Assembly (NCBI GenBank): GCA_948815685.1
Contig: CAQJOC010000023.1
Coordinates: forward strand, 1-13,399
DNA: 13,399 bases
Direction: 5' to 3'
Source: an uncultured Eubacteriales bacterium
GTDB taxonomy: Bacteria; Bacillota; Clostridia; Oscillospirales; Acutalibacteraceae
Shown: in pieces, positions 6,759-13,088 of the stretch
Numbering within the stretch: the stretch's first letter is position 1
How the letters are laid out: every line of letters starts with the position of its first letter
Position numbers and translations under genes: made by a program
Notes under the pieces: generated by a model
Told to the model about the DNA's origin: nothing
Databases searched by the model: none
The model's input: the letters and a program-made list of their open reading frames with translations, nothing else

Positions 6759-7610
6759 CTACTTCAACTCGATAAAATTCAGTACACTTTCTTCATTAAA
6801 TAAAGGCATTTCTTTAACAATTTTATCAAATTTTTGTTCATTTATCTCAACCGGCTCATCATTTTCCGTGCTTTTATAATATGTTAATACCACCTCACCA
6901 CTACTATCTTCCTTTGGTCGTCCCCCCATTTCACCCGTTTCATCATCATAAAAACCACTTATAATAGTTTCTATGGGCTTTATAACGGTCCCATCAGAAC
7001 TTATTACACATTTTTCATAAGTATGAGTTGAAAGACTGTCAGTATCGTGAATATAAATAAAACCATCTTTACCTATATAGCAGTGACTTTTGTAATGAAA
7101 CGCTTCCAACAATTTCGGTTTATTATCTACCAGTGAATAAATGGCGTTTATAAAATAAGCTCCATCATTGTAATGCCCGGCATCATCTTTAAAATCTTTA
7201 GTAAGAATTATCATCTCATCTTTACCATTGCCATTTAAGTCTTTAAATGCATATCCATACGAACAATTTTTTACAGCAGATAACATTGCATTCATATATC
7301 CCCAAGGTTCTTCTGCATATTTATCATCATTCATATTACCAGCCTTTTGGTCTTTGGTAAAATTTCTATATTCATTTAAAACAGGAGCATAAATTTCGGA
7401 ATAATTAATCTTTTCTGAATTAATTTGATCAGATACATTTTCTTCATTTTGTTTATCATTTTCACCTTTATTTTCAGCGACATTCTCTTGTTCAATTTGT
7501 TGATTATCTTCTTCTTTCTCAGATTTTAATAAACTATTTTTACACCCAAATAGAAGTAAACTTGCGAATAAAGCGACAAATAAAATCAAACAGATATTTT
7601 TTTTATCCAT
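6759..7610 (-). CDS. Predicted lipoprotein of unknown function
   Basis: A 283-residue protein with a lipoprotein signal peptide: KK at 3-4, a hydrophobic core (6-20), and lipobox LFGC with C23 as the lipidated residue. It should be anchored on the outer face of the membrane. A low-complexity linker rich in Glu, Asn, Gln and Lys (about 28-68) separates the anchor from a globular domain (70-283). The domain has DLNGNGKDE at 124-132, a calcium-loop-like DxNxNxxD motif seen in many clostridial lipoproteins that carry a FG-GAP/VCBS-like turn, followed by a probable beta strand MIILT. I do not recognise a more specific family and give no enzymatic role. AAAGGAGAG precedes the ATG at 7610. A perfect 7-bp inverted repeat lies 25-48 bases upstream of the start. 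No paralogue or partner in the window explains it. Confidence 0.85.
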   Translation of the reverse strand: MDKKNICLILFVALFASLLLFGCKNSLLKSEKEEDNQQIEQENVAENKGENDKQNEENVSDQINSEKINYSEIYAPVLNEYRNFTKDQKAGNMNDDKYAEEPWGYMNAMLSAVKNCSYGYAFKDLNGNGKDEMIILTKDFKDDAGHYNDGAYFINAIYSLVDNKPKLLEAFHYKSHCYIGKDGFIYIHDTDSLSTHTYEKCVISSDGTVIKPIETIISGFYDDETGEMGGRPKEDSSGEVVLTYYKSTENDEPVEINEQKFDKIVKEMPLFNEESVLNFIELK

Positions 7611-7634
7611 GATATTTTCTCTCCTTTTTTATTA

Positions 7635-7658
7635 AAACTTCCTAATAGTATGAAGTTT
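7635..7658 (-). promoter_or_regulatory. Perfect 7-bp inverted repeat in the leader of the lipoprotein gene
   Basis: AAACTTC (7635-7641), a 10-base loop, GAAGTTT (7652-7658). It lies just upstream of the ribosome-binding site. It could be a repressor-binding site or an mRNA hairpin; on the minus strand it is followed by TTTTAATAA, which is only weakly terminator-like. Confidence 0.35.
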
Positions 7659-7660
7659 AG

Positions 7661-7689
7661 TAAATAAATACTTATAAACAGTATATCAA
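7661..7689 (-). promoter_or_regulatory. Possible promoter of the lipoprotein-comFC unit
   Basis: On the minus strand TTGATA (7689-7684), a 17-base spacer, then TATTTA (7666-7661), about 50 bases before the ATG. The -10 is poor and the region is very A+T-rich, so chance matches are likely. Confidence 0.3.
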
Positions 7690-7776
7690 AAAATAAAATA
7701 AATAACATTTTATTTTATTAAATTTTATAATCAAATAACTCTTTCTTTAAAAGATTTTTATTGCACTGAAAAAAGT

Positions 7777-7858
7777 GGGTACAAGCATTCCCCGGGCTGT
7801 TTAGAGAGAATTGAAAGGGAGAATAGAAATTCCTCATTTATTTTCCTCTTTTAATTTG
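7777..7858. repeat. Dispersed repeat family 2, copy 2
   Basis: Matches copy 1 (5825-5923) from GGGTACAAGC through CCCGGGCTGTTTA and on to TCTTTTAATTT, in the same orientation. It lacks the insert that makes a hairpin in copy 1. It is in the gap between mltG and the lipoprotein gene. The two copies flank the lipoprotein-comFC pair as direct repeats about 1.95 kb apart. Confidence 0.55.
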
Positions 7859-7931
7859 TTATATTTCCACTGTACTCAAAAAGCATTTGCCTCTACACAT
7901 TTTTGATAAATCTACTTTCAGTAGCTACCAT

Positions 7932-9647
7932 TTATACTAAACCGGCTTTTTTTAAATTTCCAAGATGAACATCATTGGTTTTTGCATAATATGCTTCTCC
8001 GGAAGCACTGTGGCAAAAATAAAAATATTCTGTATTATCAGGATTTAAAGCTGCATAAATTGCCTGCATACCGGGATTGCATATCGGCCCGGGGGGTAAG
8101 CCCGTTATTTCATAAGTGTTATAATTGCTCTTAAATGTAGAGACAATGTTGTCTGGAACAGTATTTTTAGTTTTATAAGGATACCAAATTGTAGAATCTA
8201 TGCCGAGTTTTGAGAGCCCATATTCCTTAAATTTGTTTAATCCATTTTCTGAAAGAGTTTCAAGGCGATTATAAATTACGGAAGAAACTTTATACATATC
8301 ACTTTTATCTGCTGCTTCTGCTTGAATCAAAGAGGCAATATTTATAATTTCATCAAGACTTTTTCCCTTTTCCTCAGAAACATATTTTATGCTTGTCTTC
8401 TGTTCGTATCCCTCTATACTGTTTAATTTAATAAGCTTCCTTTGGAAATTATTTAAAAATCTTTTTATAACACTGCTTGTATCTTCATTTTTATAAAATT
8501 CATAAGTATCAGGGAATAAATAACCTTCCAGTTTGTAAACTCTATCTTTTTTATTTTTTATTTCTTTAAGAAAATCATATTTTTCATCAAAATCATCCGA
8601 TTTACATTTTTCAAGAAATTCTTTACTTTCACACACGTTGTTTTCACTCAAAATATCTGCATATTCCTGGAGATTTAATCCTTCCCTAAATGCAATCTCT
8701 ACAACATCTTTATCCGTTTCATGACTTTTCATTTTATTAATTAAAACTTGATAATCCATATTTGCACTGAGTTCATACGTGCCTGTCACAAATCCTTTAG
8801 AATTTTTAGTCATTATGGCATATATTTTAAAGAAAAATTCTTGTTTAATTATTCCTTTATCTTTAAGTATTTTTGCAACCATATCAACATTTGCCTTTTC
8901 CGGAATATCTATGGTTACAACACTGTTGTCTGCACCAATTCCCAACATATCGTTCATAGCAACCATTGCATATCCGGCTAAGAGTACGGCAATCAGAGTC
9001 AAAAATACAATCCAAATCACTCTAAATAGAATTTTATTTTTTTTAGGCTTAATAATTACTGTTTCTTTTCTATTTTTAGAAATTTTTTCATCATCTTGAG
9101 ATAGTATATCAACGCCCTCTTCCATATCTTCGAAAAATTCTATTGTTTCTTGATTTGCCCTTTCTTTTTCATCTTTTTCCCTTTTATATTGTCTTGTCTT
9201 ATATGAATCTAAATTATCCGAATTTTCTCCTTTTAAACTTTTTTGAAGCTTTTCCTGCAAAATTTTTTGAATTTCCATGCTGATATCATTACTTTTTTCT
9301 CCCTTTGCACTTTCCTCCTTCTTATTTTCTTCTTTCTCACTTTCTCTATTATTAGCTTCTTCTATATAATTCTCATACTTAGCTTTTTCTGAGATTCTTT
9401 TTTTCGTATAAAATTCATCTGTTTGTTTTTCATTTTGATTATTTACATGATATAAAAAACTATTTTTTTCTTCCGGGCTTTTCATATTTTCAATTTTTAT
9501 ATTTTGAGTTTTTATTTTTTTATTCCCTATTTTTTCAATTTCCATTTTTTTCAGCTTTTTGTTTTTTAATTTTTCTTTTTTACGCTCTAACCTTTTAAAT
9601 CTTCTAAGCCTTTTTTCTTCTTTTTCCTCTTTTTCTTCTTTTTTCAT
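7932..9647 (-). CDS. mltG: Endolytic transglycosylase MltG (YceG-like) with long cytoplasmic tail
   Basis: A membrane-anchored lytic transglycosylase that cleaves nascent peptidoglycan strands near the membrane and so helps set glycan length. It has 571 residues: a highly charged cytoplasmic region (1-203) dominated by Lys/Glu, probably coiled-coil; one membrane helix (about 206-231); then the YceG domain (about 245-571) with its N-terminal LysM-like part. The catalytic motif region is NIASLIQAEAADKSD (436-450), with E444 the likely catalytic glutamate. Other family marks are LEGYLFPDTYEF (373-384), GIDSTIWYP (482-490), and TGLPPGPICNPG (515-526). A TTG at 9671 extends the frame by 8 codons, but AAGGAG lies between it and the ATG at 9647, which I take as the start. 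The gene follows the cyclo-ligase gene by 20 bases. The cytoplasmic tail, rich in Ser/Thr/Tyr patches around 120-200, could be a regulatory or phosphorylation region; that is a guess. Confidence 0.93.
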   Translation of the reverse strand: MKKEEKEEKEEKRLRRFKRLERKKEKLKNKKLKKMEIEKIGNKKIKTQNIKIENMKSPEEKNSFLYHVNNQNEKQTDEFYTKKRISEKAKYENYIEEANNRESEKEENKKEESAKGEKSNDISMEIQKILQEKLQKSLKGENSDNLDSYKTRQYKREKDEKERANQETIEFFEDMEEGVDILSQDDEKISKNRKETVIIKPKKNKILFRVIWIVFLTLIAVLLAGYAMVAMNDMLGIGADNSVVTIDIPEKANVDMVAKILKDKGIIKQEFFFKIYAIMTKNSKGFVTGTYELSANMDYQVLINKMKSHETDKDVVEIAFREGLNLQEYADILSENNVCESKEFLEKCKSDDFDEKYDFLKEIKNKKDRVYKLEGYLFPDTYEFYKNEDTSSVIKRFLNNFQRKLIKLNSIEGYEQKTSIKYVSEEKGKSLDEIINIASLIQAEAADKSDMYKVSSVIYNRLETLSENGLNKFKEYGLSKLGIDSTIWYPYKTKNTVPDNIVSTFKSNYNTYEITGLPPGPICNPGMQAIYAALNPDNTEYFYFCHSASGEAYYAKTNDVHLGNLKKAGLV

Positions 9648-9657
9648 AACAGCTTTT

Positions 9658-9663
9658 CTCCTT
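9658..9663 (-). promoter_or_regulatory. Ribosome-binding site fixing the mltG start
   Basis: AAGGAG on the minus strand, 10 bases before ATG at 9647. It lies downstream of the alternative TTG at 9671, which therefore cannot use it. Confidence 0.65.
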
Positions 9664-9667
9664 AGAC

Positions 9668-10303
9668 TCAATATCTCCTAAATTTTGGAATTCTGTTCCT
9701 CAATCTATATGGTCCTTCACCATAGGTATGTATTCTTTTAATATATTTATCATTAACAAGAATATCGACAGGTCTATCGTATTTGCCTTTTGGAAGATAA
9801 AATTTCATACAATTACTATAACAAATGCCTACCTTAATTCCTCTGAATTTTTGGAGAAATCTATCATAATATCCATGTCCATACCCTAACCTGTATCCGT
9901 TTTGATCAAAGCAAAATCCCGGAACTATACAAAGACCGCCTAAAAAAGTTTTATATATTTCACATTTTTCCTTGATAGGTTCATACAGCCCAAAAGCTCC
10001 TTTTTCAAGGTCCCCCATTGAACGTATATAGTAAAAATCCATACTTCTGTCGTCGGTATTACACCGAGGGACAGCTACTCGTTTACCTTTTTTCCATGCA
10101 TCGCACATAATCTCATATGTTGATACTTCGATTTTTTTTGAAACATACACTAAAATATCTCTGTTTCTTTTATATTCGCTAAGTGAACTTAATTTGTGTA
10201 AAATTCTTTCATCCATGAACTTCTTTTCTTTGGGATTCATATTTTCGCGAATTGCTCTGTATTTTTTTCTTAAATCAATTTTAAATAATTTTAAATTCCT
10301 CAT
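9668..10303 (-). CDS. 5-formyltetrahydrofolate cyclo-ligase (MTHFS)
   Basis: A cytoplasmic enzyme that converts 5-formyl-THF plus ATP to 5,10-methenyl-THF, returning stored folate to the one-carbon pool. It has 211 residues, slightly longer than the usual 180-200. Seen: N-terminal basic LRKKYRAIRENM (11-22) with the ATP-contacting R/K residues, the VPRC strand (78-81), the FGLYEP folate-site stretch (104-109), VPGFCFDQNGYRLGYGHGYYDRF (127-149) with the GxGxGYYD phosphate loop, and DRPVD (176-180). The last ~20 residues (IHTYGEGPYRLRNRIPKFRR) are a basic extension. The ATG at 10303 lies two bases after the end of the DJ-1 gene and lacks a strong ribosome-binding site, so it is probably translated by coupling. 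Its product feeds the methylene-THF pool used by ThyX, encoded 2 kb upstream, but the two are not in one operon. Confidence 0.93.
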   Translation of the reverse strand: MRNLKLFKIDLRKKYRAIRENMNPKEKKFMDERILHKLSSLSEYKRNRDILVYVSKKIEVSTYEIMCDAWKKGKRVAVPRCNTDDRSMDFYYIRSMGDLEKGAFGLYEPIKEKCEIYKTFLGGLCIVPGFCFDQNGYRLGYGHGYYDRFLQKFRGIKVGICYSNCMKFYLPKGKYDRPVDILVNDKYIKRIHTYGEGPYRLRNRIPKFRRY

Positions 10304-10305
10304 AT

Positions 10306-10839
10306 TTATTGAATAGACAACCTTATGATTTCAGTTGCCCTTTCCCCTACAAAAATTTCAAGCAATTTAAGCGAAAACTCCAGAGCCGCACCGGGACCTT
10401 TACCCGTTACGATTTTTCCATCCAAGCAAACTCTACTGTCTACAACTTCTGCTCCAGTAAGTTCATTTTCAAAGCCCGGATAACAACATGCTTTTTTCCC
10501 TCTAAGAAGTCCCATTCTTCCCAATATCATCGGTGCCGCACAAATAGCTCCGATAATTTTATCGTTTTCAAAACAATAATTGATTAAATTTTTGACTTTA
10601 TTACTTTTAAACAAATTTTCCGCACCGGGCATTCCACCCGGAAGAATAATTCCTTCTAAATTATTTTCAGATATCTCATCAATATTTAAATCACATTCTA
10701 TACGCACTCCACCCGCTCCAACCGGATTTTTTGAAGTTACTCCCACTGTCTTCACTTCAAGCCTTGCTCTTTTAAGAATATCGGTAGGAACAATAGCCTC
10801 CATTTCTTCAAAGCCGTCCGCCAAAAATACATAAATCAT
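10306..10839 (-). CDS. DJ-1/PfpI superfamily protein (YajL/ThiJ-like)
   Basis: A 177-residue cytoplasmic protein with the flavodoxin-like DJ-1 fold. Members act as protein or methylglyoxal deglycases or redox-responsive chaperones; activity differs by clade and is not fixed by sequence. Seen: FEEMEAIVPTDILKRA (10-25), with E14 matching the glutamate next to the reactive cysteine (human DJ-1 E18); GIILPGGMPGAENL (63-76); nucleophile elbow IGAICAAPMIL (96-106) with C100 equivalent to human C106; and VTGKGPGAALEFSL (144-157). A tyrosine (Y120) is found where DJ-1 has its histidine, so there is no classic triad. Length and motifs match the bacterial DJ-1 group, not the PfpI proteases. The ATG at 10839 follows GGAGGAATTTAT. 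It is the first gene of a three-gene minus-strand operon with the cyclo-ligase and mltG. Confidence 0.92.
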   Translation of the reverse strand: MIYVFLADGFEEMEAIVPTDILKRARLEVKTVGVTSKNPVGAGGVRIECDLNIDEISENNLEGIILPGGMPGAENLFKSNKVKNLINYCFENDKIIGAICAAPMILGRMGLLRGKKACCYPGFENELTGAEVVDSRVCLDGKIVTGKGPGAALEFSLKLLEIFVGERATEIIRLSIQ

Positions 10840-10904
10840 ATAAATTCCTCCAATTATTTTACACTGTAAACCTAAAATAAAAAATTCTTTGTCTTTGTCG
10901 TGAT

Positions 10905-10938
10905 TTTATAACAATTAAATAAAGTTTCATAAAACTTT
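10905..10938 (-). promoter_or_regulatory. Possible promoter with overlapping dyad upstream of the DJ-1 gene
   Basis: On the minus strand, TATAAA (10910-10905) is preceded by TTATGA or TTTATG at 16-17 bases. That -35 lies inside a perfect 7-bp inverted repeat, AAAGTTT (10921-10927)-CATA-AAACTTT (10932-10938). The leader would be about 60 bases. The dyad could be an operator, but such A/T dyads arise easily by chance here. Confidence 0.35.
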
Positions 10939-11187
10939 TTAGTATACAAATATCCATGGTTTTATTCTTTTATCAATCACCGTTTAATTATTATACGTCT
11001 AAAAATTTACCGGTAACTTACCTTTATTAAAATATAATTTTCCCCAATATTGCACAGATTATATATACTAATCAAAATATTTTCCACCATTTTAATCCGG
11101 ATTGATTTAAAAATAAATTCACAAAAGTTAAAAAATTTTTCCGTCGCTCTGTCTATTATAGTCGTTTGTAAAATTATAAAATATAAT

Positions 11188-11220
11188 AAATTAATAAAGT
11201 AAATTAATAAGGTAAATTAC
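11188..11220 (+). repeat. 13-base tandem repeat, 2.5 copies
   Basis: AAATTAATAAAGT (11188-11200), AAATTAATAAGGT (11201-11213) and a partial AAATTAC (11214-11220). The two full copies differ at one base. Confidence 0.6.
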
Positions 11221-11256
11221 ATTTCAAACGGCAGATAATAAAAAAGGTAAAGAAAA

Positions 11257-11282
11257 GGATAAATTAAGAGGATAAATTAAGA
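11257..11282 (+). repeat. 13-base tandem repeat, 2 exact copies
   Basis: GGATAAATTAAGA occurs twice in tandem (11257-11269 and 11270-11282). It has the same period as, and a similar core (AAATTAA) to, the repeat 40 bases upstream, so both may come from one decayed array. Confidence 0.6.
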
Positions 11283-11504
11283 AAATAAATAAAAATACAA
11301 CAGAAAATATCGACTCTTTTCTTTGGCTCTTTTGAAAAAAACAAATCCTATTTCACATTATTTGTAATAAAAAAGCAGAATCATACCTTTATCTTGCAAA
11401 AAAATTTGTTTTTTCTAATTTGACTAAAAAGTACTCTAAATTAAAATTGACTTCATTAAAAAATGATAAAATAAATTTTTTGTTTTACGCATTTAGGTCT
11501 ATTT

Positions 11505-11532
11505 AATTAAGTCTGTAAAATTTGACTTAATT
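11505..11532. terminator. Perfect 9-bp inverted repeat after the thymidylate kinase gene (weak terminator candidate)
   Basis: AATTAAGTC (11505-11513), 10-base loop, GACTTAATT (11524-11532), about 70 bases past the stop at 11601. The stem is A+T-rich and no T tract follows on the minus strand (AAATAGACC), so it is a poor intrinsic terminator and might instead be a protein-binding dyad. Confidence 0.25.
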
Positions 11533-11600
11533 TTATATAACAAACAATCTATTATATTGGTACCCCTTAGTAACAATAAGCTCTAAATAATTATTATATG

Positions 11601-12296
11601 TTAACTCTCGACAAATTTCAATAGCTTTTGGAATTTATTTTTTATAATTAAAACAATTTCTTGATGAATTTCTTCCATAGGTTTTAATTGTCCGTTTTCA
11701 ACACATTTTATTACATTCCAACCACACCGCACTGAAGTATATTCAGCAGCCTTTTGGCACATCCTAAGAAAATCTAAATTTGCCTCATGTAAATCTTTTT
11801 TTGACAAATCTCCTTTATATCTCTTGTTCATAAGTTCCTGAGATACCTCTATCGGGACATCAAGATAAATAACTTCATCCGGTCTGGGGAGGCCCAATTT
11901 ATCGTATTCATAATCATGTATCCACTCTAAATAGGAATCCCACCGGCTTTTTTCAACTTTTGGCATCTGATAAAGAAAATTAGACGAAGTATACCGATTT
12001 GCAATAATCCATTTCCCATTTTCATAATCTTTTTGCCACTCTTTTTTAAAACTTGAAAAACGGTCTACAGCAAAAAAGGATGAAGCGGCATAAGCATTTA
12101 CATTAAATGGGTCAGAGCCAAATTCTCCATTCAAATACATTTTTACAAGTGCAGATGAATTCGATTCATAGTTTGGAAAAGACGCGTATACTACTTTTTC
12201 GGGAATTTTGTCATTTATGTAATTATATAAAAGTTGGGCTTGAGTTTCCTTCCCGCTGCCATCGAGTCCCTCTATGTCTATTAAGATTCCTCTCAT
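11601..12296 (-). CDS. tmk: Thymidylate kinase-like protein (dTMP kinase)
   Basis: A P-loop nucleoside monophosphate kinase expected to phosphorylate dTMP to dTDP. It has 231 residues, longer than the common ~205-residue Tmk, and resembles a second, clostridial form. Seen: P-loop GLDGSGKET (10-18) with K16, the FPNYES substrate segment (40-45), VDRFSS (77-82), ANRYTSSN (99-106) where most Tmk proteins have DRY/DRH, a PDEVIYLDVP strand (139-148), and a LID with R159, K161, D163 and K166-K167 (RYKGDLSKKD). The Asp-to-Asn change in the DRY position needs comparison within this subgroup. Its ATG overlaps the thyX stop by four bases (ATGA, 12293-12296), so the two are translationally coupled and form a dUMP-to-dTDP module. 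A role on another deoxynucleotide cannot be excluded. Confidence 0.88.
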   Translation of the reverse strand: MRGILIDIEGLDGSGKETQAQLLYNYINDKIPEKVVYASFPNYESNSSALVKMYLNGEFGSDPFNVNAYAASSFFAVDRFSSFKKEWQKDYENGKWIIANRYTSSNFLYQMPKVEKSRWDSYLEWIHDYEYDKLGLPRPDEVIYLDVPIEVSQELMNKRYKGDLSKKDLHEANLDFLRMCQKAAEYTSVRCGWNVIKCVENGQLKPMEEIHQEIVLIIKNKFQKLLKFVES

Positions 12297-13069
12297 TTTA
12301 GGTTCTCCTTAATTTTTTCAAATTCTCGTCTGACTTCATCAGGTTTTTTGCAAGACATTTTACCTTCCTTGCAAGCTCCTCTCACGCATGTTGGACCCGC
12401 ATTTCTAAAAATATTCGGTGCCACATTTGAAACAAGCCTAAGCATTTCTTTTGCAAGTTCTCGAATTTCCCATTGTGCACGGGCACAACATCTGAGAGAA
12501 AAAAAGTTAAGAAGACTTCTTGCATTAAATGTGCATATAATTTTAGTCTCACATGCATTCGGTAAAACAAAGCGTGCATCTTCTATTGCTTTTTTTTCAG
12601 CTTGTCCCAATGCTTGCTTTTCGTCCATACCGGCCGAAATAAAATCTTTTTTATGTTTATCCGTTAATATCTCAGTCAATTTATCATAACTTTCCTGAGC
12701 TTTTTTCATCGCAGATAAAAATTCTGTTTTTGCCTCAGATAAACTCTCTATTTCAGGAGGAATTACATATTCAAACTGCCTTTCCTTTACATATCTCTGA
12801 CTTTGAACGCTATAAGAGGCTATTCTGTGACGTGTAAGCTGAGCAAGGAGTGCCCTTGATATTCCCTCTATCCCAAAAGTGAAACTTACATGCTCTATGG
12901 GACTTTCATGCCCAACCTGTGCAAGCATATTTACAAATTTGCTCACCTTTTCATCTGTAAGTTTTTCTCTTGTTTCACCTATGGAACACGATGAATAACA
13001 CAGTCTTGCTGCAGACGCTACAAGCTTCTCTGCATTAGGGGTATACGACATTAACTCTACCTTTAACAA
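12293..13069 (-). CDS. thyX: FAD-dependent thymidylate synthase ThyX
   Basis: Flavin-dependent synthase that makes dTMP from dUMP with methylene-THF as carbon donor and reduced flavin as hydride donor, releasing THF. It works as a tetramer in the cytoplasm. With the TTG start it has 258 residues. Seen: LVASAARLCYSS (16-27), HESPIEHVSFTF (54-65), the ThyX signature RHR-x7-S at R80-H81-R82...S90, QRYVKE (91-96), EDARFVLPNACETKI (163-177), and the region 181-200 that contributes dUMP-binding residues (FNARSLLNFF, then RCCARAQWEIR). The C-terminus is cysteine-bearing (C228, C233, C240), as in other clostridial ThyX proteins. An ATG at 13144 opens the longest frame, but the added residues are not family-like and AAAAGGAGGAG lies 8 bases before the TTG at 13069. 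No thyA is in the window; ThyX presence suggests the organism uses the flavin route. Confidence 0.95.
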   Translation of the reverse strand: MLKVELMSYTPNAEKLVASAARLCYSSCSIGETREKLTDEKVSKFVNMLAQVGHESPIEHVSFTFGIEGISRALLAQLTRHRIASYSVQSQRYVKERQFEYVIPPEIESLSEAKTEFLSAMKKAQESYDKLTEILTDKHKKDFISAGMDEKQALGQAEKKAIEDARFVLPNACETKIICTFNARSLLNFFSLRCCARAQWEIRELAKEMLRLVSNVAPNIFRNAGPTCVRGACKEGKMSCKKPDEVRREFEKIKENLK

Positions 13070-13077
13070 TTCAAAAA

Positions 13078-13088
13078 CTCCTCCTTTT
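13078..13088 (-). promoter_or_regulatory. Ribosome-binding site fixing a TTG start for thyX
   Basis: AAAAGGAGGAG on the minus strand, 8 bases before the TTG at 13069. The protein then begins MLKVELMSYTPNAEK, which matches the usual ThyX N-terminus, unlike the 25-residue extension. Confidence 0.75.

Larger units (their letters stand above)
7611..7931. other. Intergenic region between mltG and the lipoprotein gene
   Basis: No gene is seen. It contains copy 2 of repeat family 2, the inverted repeat and the weak promoter candidate described separately. Directly after mltG there is a small hairpin, CTACT-GAA-AGTAG on the minus strand (about 7911-7926), without a clear T tract, so the end of the mltG transcript is not obvious. 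Confidence 0.4.
10840..11600. other. 760-base A+T-rich gap without genes
   Basis: No coding frame, RNA gene or known riboswitch is recognised on either strand. It should hold the terminator of the thyX-tmk unit and the promoter of the DJ-1 operon. Visible structure: a perfect 10-base palindrome TTACCGGTAA (11007-11016), another AATCCGGATT (11094-11103), two sets of 13-base tandem repeats (11188-11220 and 11257-11282), a perfect 9-bp dyad (11505-11532), and an imperfect dyad around GGTACC (11558-11575). It is by far the longest non-coding stretch of the window and may contain the remains of a lost gene or element. Confidence 0.5.

Noticed and set aside
8779..9099. 106-codon plus-strand frame
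   Set aside because: It is entirely antisense to the conserved membrane and YceG part of mltG.
9648..9671. TTG start of mltG overlapping the cyclo-ligase stop
   Set aside because: The AAGGAG site lies downstream of it and fits the ATG at 9647 instead.
10306..10839. PfpI-type protease
   Set aside because: The EEME and CAAP motif spacing and length fit the DJ-1/YajL group, and the histidine next to the nucleophile typical of PfpI (C-H) is absent (C-A).
11188..11282. Replication origin (13-mers in A+T-rich DNA)
   Set aside because: No clear DnaA boxes of the TTATCCACA type are seen nearby, and there is no dnaA, dnaN, rep or partition gene in the window.
12348..12689. 113-codon plus-strand frame
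   Set aside because: It is antisense to conserved ThyX motifs and lacks a ribosome-binding site.
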